Assembly: GCA_000733915.1 (NCBI GenBank)
Contig: JPOM01000001.1
Span: 1,240,001 to 1,304,000 of the forward strand
Direction of reading: 5' to 3'
Origin: Caulobacteraceae bacterium PMMR1
GTDB lineage: Bacteria > Pseudomonadota > Alphaproteobacteria > Caulobacterales > Caulobacteraceae
DNA: 64,000 bases
A program made the position numbers and the translations under genes. Shown in pieces: positions 36,315 through 45,761 of the stretch (the first letter of the stretch is position 1; the number at the start of each line of letters is the position of its first letter). The notes below the pieces were generated by a model. That model had not been told where the DNA came from. It ran no database searches and saw nothing but the letters and a program-made list of their open reading frames with translations.

Positions 36315-37301
36315 TCAAGCCGCCAGGGCCTCGGCGTAGAGGGCCGCATCGACGTTGCCGCCCGAGGCGATCACCACGACCGTGCGCCCCTTGGCCGGCA
36401 CGCGCCGGGCCAACAGGGCGGCGAAGGCCACCGCGCCGCCAGGCTCCAGCACCAGCTTCAGGTGGCGGAAGGCGAAGCGCATGGCCGCGAGCGTCTCCGC
36501 ATCGCTGACGCTCACCCCGCCGGCCAGCCGCGGGCGGTTGATCGCGAAGGTCAGCCGCCCGGGCTCGGCCGCCAGCAAGGCGTCGCAGACGCTCCGCGCG
36601 CCCGGCGCATTGGCCACGGGCGCGCCCGCCGCAAGGCTGCGCGCATGGTCGTCGAAGCCGGCGGGCTCGACGGTGTAGAGCTGCGTCGCGGGCGAGAGCG
36701 CCTCGAACGCCAGGGCGACGCCGGCCATCAGCCCGCCGCCCGACGCCGGGCAGAGCAGGACCTCGGCCCTCTCGCCCTGCGCCGCAAGCTCGCTCGCCGC
36801 CTCCAGTCCCGCCGTGCCCTGGCCGGCGATGATGTGCGGGTCGTCGTAGCTCGGGACCAGGACGGCGCCGCGCTCGGAGGCGATCCGTGCGGCGATGGCC
36901 TCCCGGCTCTCGGTGAAGCGGTCGTAGGAGACGATCTCGGCGCCGTAGGCGCGGGTGGCCTCGACCTTCACGGCGGGCGCGTCGGAGGGCATCACGATCA
37001 CCGCCGGGCAGCCCACGAGGCCGGCCGCCGCGGCGACGCCCTGGGCGTGGTTGCCGGAGGAGAAGGCCACGACCCCAGCCCGGCGCTCGTCGGCGCTCAG
37101 CTGGACCAGCCGGTTGAAGGCGCCGCGGAACTTGAACGAGCCGGTGCGCTGCAGGACCTCGGCCTTGACGAAGACTCGGGCGCCGGCGGCGGCGTCCAGC
37201 GCCTCGAAGCGCAGCAGGGGCGTGACCACGGCCGCGCCGCGCAGGCGCTCCGCGGCGGCCTGAATATCGGAGAAGGCGGGGAGGCGGGCAAGGCGGCTCA
37301 T
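36315..37301 (-). CDS. PLP-dependent threonine/serine dehydratase
   Basis: A 328-residue fold-type II PLP enzyme. The lysine that holds PLP is in RTGSFKFRGAFNRL (near 57), the Asn-loop is SSGNHAQGVAAAAG (near 85), and the phosphate-binding glycine loop is CPASGGGLMAGVA (near 185). It lacks the C-terminal ACT-like regulatory domain of biosynthetic IlvA, so it is a short catabolic type, or a serine/threo-hydroxyaspartate dehydratase or racemase. Its ATG overlaps the stop of the ABC ATPase gene, so it is the last gene of the TetR-led operon, an odd companion for a metal-chelate importer. Confidence 0.85.
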   Translation of the reverse strand: MSRLARLPAFSDIQAAAERLRGAAVVTPLLRFEALDAAAGARVFVKAEVLQRTGSFKFRGAFNRLVQLSADERRAGVVAFSSGNHAQGVAAAAGLVGCPAVIVMPSDAPAVKVEATRAYGAEIVSYDRFTESREAIAARIASERGAVLVPSYDDPHIIAGQGTAGLEAASELAAQGERAEVLLCPASGGGLMAGVALAFEALSPATQLYTVEPAGFDDHARSLAAGAPVANAPGARSVCDALLAAEPGRLTFAINRPRLAGGVSVSDAETLAAMRFAFRHLKLVLEPGGAVAFAALLARRVPAKGRTVVVIASGGNVDAALYAEALAA

Positions 37302-38068
37302 GCGCGGCTCGCTTGCCGCGCGTCGGCCGCCAGCACCAGTCCGGCGGGCGTCGGCAGGAGCGCGCCGTCAAGCTGGAAGAACTCGGCTAGGACCGCGGTC
37401 GAGAGCGCCTCCGACGGCGGGCCGTCGGCCACGACGCGGCCCGCGTCCAGCACCACGATGCGGTCGCAGGCGCGCGCGGCCAGCCCAAGGTCGTGCAGGC
37501 TGACCAGGACGCATGCCCCCCGCGCCGCCTCGTCGCGGAACAGGCGCATGACGGAGAGCTGGGCGGCGGGGTCCAGGCCCGCGGCGGGCTCGTCGGCGAC
37601 CAGCAGGGGCGATGCGGTCACGAGCAGACGCGCCAGCAGCACGCGCGCGCGCTCGCCGCCGGAGAGCTCCGCCACGCTGCGCGCCGCAAAGCCCTTCAGG
37701 CCCACGCGGGCCAGGGCGGTGGCGGCGGCCGCCTCCGCCTCCGCCGGCGGATCGAACGGTCGCCCGAGGGCCACGATCGCCTGCGCCGCCATGCCCCAGG
37801 CGACGCGCCGATCCTGCGGCAGGTAGCCGACGCGCGCCGCCCGGTCCCGCGCCGAAAGGCTCCGGACGGAGACGCCGCCGAGCCGCGCCTCGCCGACCGT
37901 GAGCCTCAGCAGTCCCAGAGCCGCCCGCAAGAGGCTGGTCTTGCCCGCGCCGTTCGGACCCACCAGCCCCACCACCTCGCCCGGGAAGGCCTTCAGCGAC
38001 ACGCCCGCCAGCACCTCGCGACGGCCGAGGTCCGCGCGGACGTCCGTCAGCTCGAGCTGCGCCGTCAT
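37298..38068 (-). CDS. Metal-chelate/cobalamin-type ABC importer ATPase
   Basis: About 256 residues from ATG 38068 (MTAQLELTDVRADLGRREVL). Motifs: Walker A GLVGPNGAGKTSLLRAALG (near 40), Q loop VGYLPQDRRVAWG, signature LSGGERARVLLARLLV (near 140), Walker B LLVADEPAAGLDP and switch His SLHDLGLAARACD. The FecE/BtuD/FhuC-type sequence matches the adjacent BtuC-like permease and binding protein. The first bases overlap the permease stop (ATGA at 38065-38068) and the stop overlaps the dehydratase start. Confidence 0.88.
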   Translation of the reverse strand: MTAQLELTDVRADLGRREVLAGVSLKAFPGEVVGLVGPNGAGKTSLLRAALGLLRLTVGEARLGGVSVRSLSARDRAARVGYLPQDRRVAWGMAAQAIVALGRPFDPPAEAEAAAATALARVGLKGFAARSVAELSGGERARVLLARLLVTASPLLVADEPAAGLDPAAQLSVMRLFRDEAARGACVLVSLHDLGLAARACDRIVVLDAGRVVADGPPSEALSTAVLAEFFQLDGALLPTPAGLVLAADARQASRA

Positions 38069-39044
38069 GCCCGCCAGCTCCGACCGGCGCGCCACGCCAC
38101 CAGCGCGAACATCGGGGCGCCGACCAGGGCGGTGATGACGCCGAGCTTCAGCTCCTGCTCGGTGGGAACGATCCGGGCCAGCACGTCGGCGAGCACAAGC
38201 AGCACCGCGCCGGCAAGCGCGGAGGGGGCGAGCAGCTTCGCCGGGTCCTCGCCCGCGGCTCGCCGGACCAGGTGGGGGGCGGCGAGGCCGACAAAGCCGA
38301 TCACGCCCGCCATGGCGACGCTGGCCCCGGTCAGGAGCGCCGCCGCCGCCACGGCCGCCGCCCGCCGCCGTCCCATGTCCAGCCCGACAACGCCGCCGTC
38401 TCCTCGCCGAGGGTGAGCTGGCGAAGCCCTCGGGCCGCGTAGGCCGCGAGCGCGACGCCGGCCGCCAGGGGCAGGACAGCCAGGGCGATGTCGGCGAAGC
38501 TCCGGTTCTCCACCGAGCCCAGCAGCCAGGCCAAGACCTCGCTCGCGGCCACCGGCGAGGGCGCGAGGTTGAACACCAGCGCCGTGCCCGCGCCTGCGCC
38601 CGCTGAGAGCGCCACGCCGAACAGGATCAGCACCTCCGGCTCACGGAACCGCGCCGCCAGGCCGGTGAGCGCCGCCCCGCCCAGAAGCGCACCGGCCAGC
38701 GCGCCGCCCTCCACGGCGCCCGGCAGGGCGGCGGCGCCCAGCGCGATGACCAGCGAGGCTCCGAGGCCGCCGAACGCGGAGACGCCCAGCACGCCGGGGT
38801 CGGCGAGGGGGTTCCTGAGCAGGCCCTGCATGAGCCCGCCCGACAGGCCGAGCGCGCCTCCGACCAGGGCGGCGGCCAGGCCCCGAGGCAGCCGGATGGC
38901 CCAGAGGATCTCCGCAGGCGGGCTGCCGGGCTGGGTTAAGGCGGCCACGTACTGGGCGGGGGTGAGGGCGACTTCGCCCAGCGCCGCCGACAGCGCGAGC
39001 GCAGCGACCAGCGCTGCGGCGAGCGCGACGAGCCCGCGCCTCAT
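38065..39044 (-). CDS. FecCD/BtuC-type ABC permease (frameshifted)
   Basis: Two frames combine to one permease of about 326 residues with roughly ten membrane helices. The first frame starts MRRGLVALAAALVAALALSA and carries RLPRGLAAALVGGALGLSGG and GLLRNPLADPGVLGVSAFGG, the conserved FecCD segments. It then loses frame after RQLTLGEETAALSG. The second frame picks up as MGRRRAAAVAAAALLTGASV, then GFVGLAAPHLVRRAAGEDPA. One extra base near 38379-38384 (restoring SGLDMGRRR) joins them. It forms the channel of an iron-chelate, heme or cobalamin importer with the neighbouring ATPase and binding protein. Confidence 0.85.
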
Positions 39045-39047
39045 GGC

Positions 39048-39857
39048 TCAGAACCGGCGGGCGCGGGCGGCTTCGGCCAGACTCAGCGCCGCGTCCGCCA
39101 TGAACCAGCCGGGGCATCCCAGCACACGCCCAGGCAAGGCGGCGATCACTCGTCCCGCGGTGGCGTGGGCGAGGGATGGATGCCGCCCGGGTGACCAGCG
39201 CCAGGTGGGCGCGGTCTCGAAGAAGCCGGTGACCACCGCCCAGGGCGGGCTCAGCACGAGGCGCTCCAAGGGCACGGGGGCGTAGCCTGCCGCGCGGGCG
39301 GCGTTGCGGAAGCCGGCGGCGCGCAGGATGGCGTCGATGTGCGTTCCCGGGCCGCTCGTGAAGGCGGACGGCGTCAGATAGAGCGCCGCGGCGCCTCGGC
39401 CCGCCCCCGCCGCGCGGCGGAGCTTGGCGTCCATCTCGGCGGTCAGCCGGGCGCCCGCCGCGGGGCGGCCCAGCGCCTCGGCGGCGAGCCTCAGGGCGCG
39501 CCGGGCCTGGGCGAAGTCGTTGACCTCCGGGAGCGTGAGCACGCGCACGCCCCGCGTCTCCAGCGCCCGCTGCAGCCCAGGGGAGCCGCCCCATGTCCGC
39601 ACGACCAGGCCGGCGCGCGAGGCCAGGACCGCCTCCAGCGACGGCCGGCGAATCGGCAGGCCCAAGGCGCGGTCGCGCAGATAGGAGTCCGCCGCCCGGG
39701 CCCTTGGCGACAGGCCCACGACCTCTGATCGCGGCGACAGCGCCAGCACATACTGGTCGGCGCACTGGTCCAGCGAGAAGACCCGCAGGGGCTCAGCCGC
39801 ACCGGCCGTGCTCAGGCTCAGGGCCGCCGCGAGGCCGCCGGCGAGGCGTCCGATCAC
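39048..39857 (-). CDS. Periplasmic binding protein of a metal-chelate/cobalamin ABC importer
   Basis: About 269 residues from GTG 39857, which overlaps the TetR stop (GTGA). An N-terminal signal peptide ends near AGAAEP. The protein follows the BtuF/FhuD (TroA-like) plan: a short first lobe beginning VFSLDQCADQYVLALSPRSE, a long connecting helix near 125-150 and a second lobe (GTHIDAILRAAGFRNAARAA). No Fe-ligand cluster is diagnostic, and I see no cobalamin riboswitch ahead of the operon, so cobalamin, heme and siderophore remain open. Confidence 0.8.
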   Translation of the reverse strand: MIGRLAGGLAAALSLSTAGAAEPLRVFSLDQCADQYVLALSPRSEVVGLSPRARAADSYLRDRALGLPIRRPSLEAVLASRAGLVVRTWGGSPGLQRALETRGVRVLTLPEVNDFAQARRALRLAAEALGRPAAGARLTAEMDAKLRRAAGAGRGAAALYLTPSAFTSGPGTHIDAILRAAGFRNAARAAGYAPVPLERLVLSPPWAVVTGFFETAPTWRWSPGRHPSLAHATAGRVIAALPGRVLGCPGWFMADAALSLAEAARARRF

Positions 39858-40489
39858 CGCGCCACCATGCCCTCGAACAGGCTGTCCAGCATGGCCGCCT
39901 TCAGGGTGTGGGTCGGCGCCCAGTTCAGGGTCGGCCGCGAGATCAGCAGCATCGCGAGGCCGTGCACGGCGGTCCAGAGCGTCTGGCTTGCGACCTGCAC
40001 GTCCTTTACCCGCAGGCGGCCCGCGTCGATGGCCTGCTGCACCGCCGCGGCGAACACGTCGTAGCACTGCTGGCCCACCCCCGTGATCGCTTGGACGTTC
40101 GCCTCGCCGATCTGGGCGGGGGAGGGGCAGTAGATCAGCGAGTAGGCGTTCGGATGAGCCATGGCGAAATCCATGAACGCGTCCAGCATCAGGCGCACCC
40201 GCTGCACCGGGTCCATGTCGAGCGCGGCGATCTCGGTGTTCTGCGCCAGCAGTTGCGCGAACATGCCTTCGCAGATCTCGACCAGGATCTGCGTCTTGTC
40301 GGTGAAATGCATGTAGAGCGCGGTCGAAGACACGCCCACCGCGTCCGCAATCTTGCGGATCGTCGCGCCCTCGTAGCCGTAATCGAGGAATATGCGTTCG
40401 GCCGCGCCCAGGATCTCGGCGCGGCGCAGGTGGCCGTCGCCCTTGGCCTTGCGCCCCGAGCGCGCGGGCTTTTCGGAAACTGCGTTCAA
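39854..40489 (-). CDS. TetR-family transcriptional regulator
   Basis: A 211-residue regulator. The N-terminal helix-turn-helix is RRAEILGAAERIFLDYGYEG and ATIRKIADAVGVSSTALYMH followed by FTDK (residues about 22-70). The C-terminal ligand domain has the TetR_C WHG-like segment (TLWTAVHGLAMLLISRPTL, near 170). It is the first gene of the overlapping regulator-importer-dehydratase operon and is divergent from the glycosyltransferase gene, with a 177-base region in which it may bind. Autoregulation of the importer is the simplest expectation. Confidence 0.9.
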   Translation of the reverse strand: MNAVSEKPARSGRKAKGDGHLRRAEILGAAERIFLDYGYEGATIRKIADAVGVSSTALYMHFTDKTQILVEICEGMFAQLLAQNTEIAALDMDPVQRVRLMLDAFMDFAMAHPNAYSLIYCPSPAQIGEANVQAITGVGQQCYDVFAAAVQQAIDAGRLRVKDVQVASQTLWTAVHGLAMLLISRPTLNWAPTHTLKAAMLDSLFEGMVAR

Positions 40490-40666
40490 CGGGGCCCCTC
40501 CGGCCGTGCACTGGCTCTGAGGCTAGCGACAAAGCGCGGGCGGCGCAAAGCGGGACGGGGCGCGGCTTGGACGATCCTCGGCGCGTGATCTGCGGTCCGT
40601 CTCGCGCTGGAACCCTTGCCAAGCTTTCCGATCCGCTACAATCTCAGGTTAGCAGGCGGAGGCGGG

Positions 40667-42151
40667 ATGGCGGGGGCGGTCCGGCGCAGATTGCACCCGG
40701 GCGAGTCCGGGCCGCTCGAAAATCTACCGCGCTTCCGGCACTCGGCCCGGCGGCGGCTGACGGCGACTCAGCTGGCGGGGTTCGGCTCCGTTGCGGCGCT
40801 CGCCCTCATGTTCCTGGCCTGTTGGACGGCTTTGGCGCTGAAACTCGCCCACGTCGCCGCCGCCGCAGTGTTCCTCCTCGCCTGCGCCTGGCGCGTCCTG
40901 GCTGTCGTGCTGAGCGAGACGCCCGCGTCCCCGGCTGCGGGGCTCCCCGACGGCGATCTGCCAACCTATTCGGTCATCGTGCCGCTCTACCGCGAGGCGT
41001 CCGTGGTCGGCGAGCTGCTGAATGCGCTGGAAGCGATCGACTATCCCCGCCGCAAGCTGGAGATCATCTTCGTCGTGGAGCCCGACGATCCTGAGACCGC
41101 GCAGGCGCTGGCGGCCGCCGGGCTTCCCGGCTTCGCGCGCATCCTGGTGAACCCGCCCGGTGCGCCCAAGACCAAGCCGCGGGCTTGCAATAGCGCGCTG
41201 AGCGTGGCGCGCGGCGAGCGCGTGGTGATCTATGACGCCGAGGACGAGCCTGATCCGCAGCAGTTGCGCGTCGCCGCCGCCGCCTTCGCCGCCGATCCCC
41301 GCCTGGCGTGCGTGCAGGCGCCGCTCCGCGTCTCGCAGCCGACGTGCTTCCTGCAGCGCCAGTTCGCCCTGGAGTATGCCTGCCAGTTCGAGGTGATCCT
41401 GCCGGCCCTGGCCCGCCTGGGCCTGCCGCTTCCGCTTGGGGGTACGAGCAACCACTTCGTCACGGCGCGTCTGCGCGAAGCCGGCGGCTGGGACGCCTTC
41501 AACGTAACCGAGGACGCGGAGCTCGGCTTCCGCCTCACCGCCCACGGCTGGCGGACGGGCGTGATCGGCGCGGCGACGTACGAGACCGCCCCCCACAGCT
41601 TCCCGGTGTGGCTGAAGCAGCGCTCGCGTTGGGTAAAGGGCTACCTGCAGACCTGGTTCGTGCACATGCGGCGGGGCTGGGGCTGGTCGGTCCCAAGGCT
41701 CGGCGCATTGCAGCTGACGGTGGGGCTGACGGCCGTCTCGGCCATGGCGCATGGTCCTCTGACGCTGCTGGCCTGCCTCGCTGTCGGCTTGCGCGTCCTG
41801 ATGCCCTGGGATGCGCTGCTCCTGGCGGCAGGCTGGCTCGCGGCAGTGCTGGCCATGGGGCGAGGCGCACGGCGGGCGGGCTTGCGCATGGGCGTGATCG
41901 ACGCCCTGCTGGCCGCCGTCTACTGGCCGCTACAGTCCCTCGCGGCCGCCATCGCGCTGTGGCAGTTCGTGGCCGCGCCCCACCGCTGGGAGAAGACGCC
42001 CCACGTGCCCCGCGCAAGGCCTCAGCGCGAGCCGGTCGCCGCAGCTTCCGAGGCCACCGTCGTGGCGGGCGGCGCGGGCGTCCAGGCGCCGCGCTTCAGG
42101 TCCCTCAACAGCGTCAGCGGCGCCCGTCCGCCGCCGAGCCGGGCGCGATAG
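40667..42151 (+). CDS. Membrane glycosyltransferase, family 2
   Basis: About 494 residues from ATG 40667, which has GGAGG shortly upstream; an upstream in-frame ATG at 40616 is less likely. Two N-terminal membrane helices (LAGFGSVAALALMFLACWTA and HVAAAAVFLLACAWRVLAVV) precede the GT-A domain (SVIVPLYREASVVGELLNAL). The metal-binding acids are in YDAEDEPDP, the acceptor-site motif is VTEDAELGFRL, and QRSRWVKGYLQT is the QxxRW motif. Two or three helices follow. This plan fits processive or lipid-linked polysaccharide synthases. The last 43 codons overlap the convergent transglycosylase gene by 130 bases, so the true C-terminus may be shorter. Confidence 0.85.
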   Translation: MAGAVRRRLHPGESGPLENLPRFRHSARRRLTATQLAGFGSVAALALMFLACWTALALKLAHVAAAAVFLLACAWRVLAVVLSETPASPAAGLPDGDLPTYSVIVPLYREASVVGELLNALEAIDYPRRKLEIIFVVEPDDPETAQALAAAGLPGFARILVNPPGAPKTKPRACNSALSVARGERVVIYDAEDEPDPQQLRVAAAAFAADPRLACVQAPLRVSQPTCFLQRQFALEYACQFEVILPALARLGLPLPLGGTSNHFVTARLREAGGWDAFNVTEDAELGFRLTAHGWRTGVIGAATYETAPHSFPVWLKQRSRWVKGYLQTWFVHMRRGWGWSVPRLGALQLTVGLTAVSAMAHGPLTLLACLAVGLRVLMPWDALLLAAGWLAAVLAMGRGARRAGLRMGVIDALLAAVYWPLQSLAAAIALWQFVAAPHRWEKTPHVPRARPQREPVAAASEATVVAGGAGVQAPRFRSLNSVSGARPPPSRAR

Positions 42152-44169
42152 ACCTGCATCGCCTCGAGGGTGCGCATCACATAGTTCCGGGTCTCGGAGA
42201 ACGGGATGCACTCGATGTAGTCGACCGGGTCGGTGGAGCCTCCGCGGGGATCCCCGCAGCTCTCGGACCAGGCCGGCGGGCGGCCCGGTCCGGCGTTATA
42301 GGCCGCCGCCGCCATCAGGTATGAGCCGCCCATCTGGTCGACGAGCTGGCCGAGGAAGCTCGACCCGAGGCGCATGTTGTACTCGGCGTCCTCCAGCCGG
42401 GCGGCGGAGTAGGGAAGCCCGATGCGGCGCGCGACGATCGCCGCCGTCGAGGGGCGCAGCTGCATGATGCCCCGGGCGAAGGCTGAGCGGGCGCGGGGGT
42501 CGAAGTTGCTCTCCTGGCGCGCGATCCCGAGGCTGAAAGCCGGCTCCGCCGCGCCCGGCATCTCCGGCACGCTCAGCAGGGGATAGCCGCGCTCGGGCAG
42601 GATGAAGCCGCGGATCGCGCCCGCGCGAACTACCCGCATGGCGAGGTCCTGGTCGCCGGACATCTTGGCGAAGTCGACGAGCAGGGCCAGCTCCTCCGCG
42701 TTCGGCATCACGTCGTCCAGGGTGAGCACGACGGCGCGGAACATCGGCCGCTCGCCGGCGTCGAGCAGCAGGCGCGCGGCGTGCACCAGCTCGCGCCCGT
42801 TGAAACGCTCCCGGTCCTCGGCGGTCGGTACAGGATCGCGCCCGAGCGTCAGGGTGGTCTGGCCCGCGCGCTGCGCCGCCAGCTGGCCGTAGAAGGTGGT
42901 GTAGTACTGGGCGCCCTCGCCGTAGAAGACGGCCGCGGCGACGGCGTCGTTGCGCGCCTCCGCCACCCGCCCGCGCCAGTAGAGCGCCCGGCTGAGCGTG
43001 ATGGGCGAAGCGCCGGAGCGGTGCAGCTTCTCGAAGTGACTGTCGGCGCGCACGGGATCGTGCAGCTTGTCGAGCGCGATCCAGCCGGCGAAGAATTCCG
43101 CCTCCGCACAGTCGGCCGTGCCGGGGGGCAGGCCATGGCGGGTGGCGGCGGCGTAGGCCGACTCGTAGTCGCCGCCCTTCAGCGCCGAGTTCATCAGCAC
43201 CCGCCGCAGGTTCCAGACCGCGGTCGCGATCTCCGGCTTGGAGGGCAGGGCGGTGGGGAAGTTCCGGACATAGCTCAGCGCTTCGCCGTCCTGTCCGCGT
43301 TTGTGCAGATAGCGCGCCCGCTCGTAGGCCAGCCCGGGATCGTTCTGCAGGCTGGCCGGGACCTGATCCGCAAGGGCCAAGGCGTTGCTCCGCTCGGAGC
43401 GGAGCGCCATGCGCGCCTCGGCCAGGGCGCGATGGTCGGCGTCGACCAGCTCCAGCAACGCCCGGACGGCGGGCCCCTGAGCGCCCATGAGCAGGGTGTC
43501 CAGGCGCGCAACGTTGTCGTCGGACGACAGCATCGCGCCAAAGCGGCCGAGCATGCGGGCCTGGACCTCCGCCTCGAAGGGCGTATCGCGCCACCAGCGG
43601 CGGATCAGGGCCTGGGCGTCGCCCGGGCGGCCGAGGGCCTGGTAGGCAGAGGCCAGCGCCATGGCCCCCTCGGCGGTCTCCGGGTCCTTGCCCTGGAACC
43701 AGTCGACGACGCGCTGAGGCGCGAGCGCCGCGCCCTCCAGCGCCTTCTCCGCCGCAGCCTGTCGGCGGGCGGGGCGCGGCCAGCCCCAGAGATCGCGCCG
43801 CGCGGCGTCGAGCTCGAAGAAATTGAGCATCGAGCCGGCGTTGTCGATCAGCGCCCAGGTGACCAGCTTGCGGGCCACGGGGTCGGCAAGGCCGCTGGAC
43901 AGGCTGCGCGCCTGGTCCGCATCGCCCTTCCGCGCGGCTTCGAGGGCCTGGTGCAGGGTCTGGGCGGCGTCGCTCGCCGCCACCGGGCCCGACTGGAGCT
44001 CTGAATAGGGGATCGGACCTCCTGTGGGCGTGCCGGAGGCCGGGTCGGGGGAGGGCGAGGTCGTGGGCGGGGTCTGAGCCACCGCGCCGCACGCGGCTGA
44101 TACCGCAGCGACGGTCAGCATGCTGCGGGCGAGCCTTGCCAGACGCGGATGAAGCACGCGGATCCCCAT
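42022..44169 (-). CDS. Slt-type soluble lytic murein transglycosylase
   Basis: About 715 residues from ATG 44169 ([20 protein letters not shown]), which starts with a signal peptide; longer in-frame starts run into the dapA leader and lack this signal. The large alpha-superhelical ring (about 60-530, tetratricopeptide-like) is followed by the lysozyme-like catalytic domain with the Glu in [20 protein letters not shown] (near 550), [10 protein letters not shown] and [14 protein letters not shown]. It cleaves peptidoglycan glycan strands in the periplasm to anhydro-muropeptides. It is divergent from dapA over 123 bases. Confidence 0.9.
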   Translation of the reverse strand: MGIRVLHPRLARLARSMLTVAAVSAACGAVAQTPPTTSPSPDPASGTPTGGPIPYSELQSGPVAASDAAQTLHQALEAARKGDADQARSLSSGLADPVARKLVTWALIDNAGSMLNFFELDAARRDLWGWPRPARRQAAAEKALEGAALAPQRVVDWFQGKDPETAEGAMALASAYQALGRPGDAQALIRRWWRDTPFEAEVQARMLGRFGAMLSSDDNVARLDTLLMGAQGPAVRALLELVDADHRALAEARMALRSERSNALALADQVPASLQNDPGLAYERARYLHKRGQDGEALSYVRNFPTALPSKPEIATAVWNLRRVLMNSALKGGDYESAYAAATRHGLPPGTADCAEAEFFAGWIALDKLHDPVRADSHFEKLHRSGASPITLSRALYWRGRVAEARNDAVAAAVFYGEGAQYYTTFYGQLAAQRAGQTTLTLGRDPVPTAEDRERFNGRELVHAARLLLDAGERPMFRAVVLTLDDVMPNAEELALLVDFAKMSGDQDLAMRVVRAGAIRGFILPERGYPLLSVPEMPGAAEPAFSLGIARQESNFDPRARSAFARGIMQLRPSTAAIVARRIGLPYSAARLEDAEYNMRLGSSFLGQLVDQMGGSYLMAAAAYNAGPGRPPAWSESCGDPRGGSTDPVDYIECIPFSETRNYVMRTLEAMQVYRARLGGGRAPLTLLRDLKRGAWTPAPPATTVASEAAATGSR

Positions 44170-44292
44170 GACCTTGAGCCTTGGACTCTGACCGACGCGC
44201 CCATTGCGGGCAAGCGCCGCAGACCGATAATGTCCGCCCACGCCATCACAATCGAGAAAGGCGCGGCCGAGACCGGCCAGCGGCCCCCTCCA

Positions 44293-45189
44293 ATGTCGAA
44301 GTCCCGCTTCCAAGGCGCGCTCACCGCCCTGGTCACCCCCTTCACCGGCGCCGGCGCCGTGGACGAGCCCGCCTTCGAGCGACTGGTCGAGCGCCAGATC
44401 GCGGCCGGCATCCACGGCCTTGTGCCCGTGGGCACCACCGGCGAGACCGCCACCCTCAGCCACGAGGAGCACCGGCGGGTGGTGGAGATCTGCGTTCACG
44501 TCGCGTCCAGACGCGTGCCGGTGATCGCGGGCGCAGGCTCGAACGCCACGGACGAGGCCATCGAGCTGGTCCGCCATGCCAAGGCCGTCGGGGCGGACGC
44601 GGCCCTGGTGGTTACGCCCTACTACAACCGGCCGAGCCAGGCGGGCCTTTTCGCCCACTATGAAGCGATCGTGGGCGCGGTGGACTTTCCCGTGGTGGTC
44701 TACAACGTGCCCGGCCGCACGGGCTCGGACATCGCCAACGACACCCTCGCCAGGCTGTCGCGGCTGCCCAACGTGGTGGGCGTGAAGGACGCGACGGGCG
44801 ATATCGGCCGGGTGAGCCTCATGCGGCTGGAGTGCGTCGAGGGGTTCGGCCTGCTCTCAGGCGACGATCCGTCTGCGCTTGGCTATGCGGCTCAGGGCGG
44901 GCACGGAGTCATCTCCGTCACCTCCAACGTCGCGCCGGAGCTCTGCGCCCGGCAGATGGAGGCCGCCCTGGCGGGGCGGTTCGACGAGGCCCTGACGTAC
45001 CAGGATCGGCTGATCCGGCTGCACAAGGCGCTGTTCGCCGACGCCTCGCCCTCGCCCGCCAAGTTCGCCCTGGCCGCGCTCGGTCTTTGCCAAGAGACGG
45101 TGCGCCTGCCGCTCACCCCCTGCTCGGAGGCGGCGCGGGCGCAGGTGCAGGCCGCGGTCGCGATGGCCGGCCTCGGTCCGTCCGCATGA
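44293..45189 (+). CDS. dapA: 4-hydroxy-tetrahydrodipicolinate synthase
   Basis: A 298-residue TIM-barrel enzyme that condenses pyruvate with aspartate semialdehyde in lysine and diaminopimelate synthesis. ATG 44293 gives [20 protein letters not shown], the family N-terminus; an upstream in-frame ATG at 44149 would overlap the divergent slt start. Active-site residues: [14 protein letters not shown] (near 47), Tyr in [11 protein letters not shown] (near 137) and the Schiff-base Lys in [12 protein letters not shown] (near 165). The stop overlaps the smpB start by four bases (ATGA at 45186-45189). Confidence 0.96.
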   Translation: MSKSRFQGALTALVTPFTGAGAVDEPAFERLVERQIAAGIHGLVPVGTTGETATLSHEEHRRVVEICVHVASRRVPVIAGAGSNATDEAIELVRHAKAVGADAALVVTPYYNRPSQAGLFAHYEAIVGAVDFPVVVYNVPGRTGSDIANDTLARLSRLPNVVGVKDATGDIGRVSLMRLECVEGFGLLSGDDPSALGYAAQGGHGVISVTSNVAPELCARQMEAALAGRFDEALTYQDRLIRLHKALFADASPSPAKFALAALGLCQETVRLPLTPCSEAARAQVQAAVAMAGLGPSA

Positions 45190-45659
45190 GCGCCTCCGCC
45201 GAGCCCAAGCCCAAGCTGATCGCGGAGAACCGTCGCGCACGCTTCGACTACTTCCTTGAGGACAGCGTGGAGGCGGGCCTGGCGCTCACCGGGACCGAGG
45301 TGAAGTCGCTGCGCAACGGTCGCGCCAACATCGCAGAGAGCTATGCCGCGGTGCAGGGCGAGGAGATCGTGCTGATCAACGCCGATATCCCGCCCTATGC
45401 CCAGGCGAACCGCTTCAACCACGAGCCCCGCCGGCCGCGGAAGCTGCTTCTGCACCGCAAGCAGATCGACAGGCTGATCGGGGCTGTGCAGCGGGACGGG
45501 CTCACCCTGATCCCGGTCAAGCTCTACTTCGACGTCAAGGGCCGCGCCAAGCTCGAGCTTGCCCTGGCCAAGGGCAAGAAGGCCCACGACAAGCGGGCGG
45601 TGGAGGCCGAGCGCGACTGGCAGCGCGACAAGGCCCGTCTCATGCGAGACCTCGGCTGA
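45186..45659 (+). CDS. smpB: SsrA-binding protein SmpB
   Basis: A 157-residue tmRNA partner for rescue of stalled ribosomes. Signatures: [20 protein letters not shown] near 13, [19 protein letters not shown] near 40, and the basic C-terminal tail [20 protein letters not shown] (near 130) that enters the mRNA channel. It is translationally coupled to dapA. No ssrA gene was recognised nearby. Confidence 0.96.
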   Translation: MSASAEPKPKLIAENRRARFDYFLEDSVEAGLALTGTEVKSLRNGRANIAESYAAVQGEEIVLINADIPPYAQANRFNHEPRRPRKLLLHRKQIDRLIGAVQRDGLTLIPVKLYFDVKGRAKLELALAKGKKAHDKRAVEAERDWQRDKARLMRDLG

Positions 45660-45761
45660 GCCTTAGGTGAATTTCCGCTGACAATCGCTGGCGCCGAAGC
45701 GTTCAGAACCGCGGCGCTACTCTTGCGTTGCTTCGGTTGAGCAGCTGCGAAGGAGCGGATT

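Noticed and set aside
45660-45761. A tmRNA (ssrA) gene after smpB
   Set aside because: The gap is 102 bases and shows neither the tRNA-like ends nor a tag reading frame.
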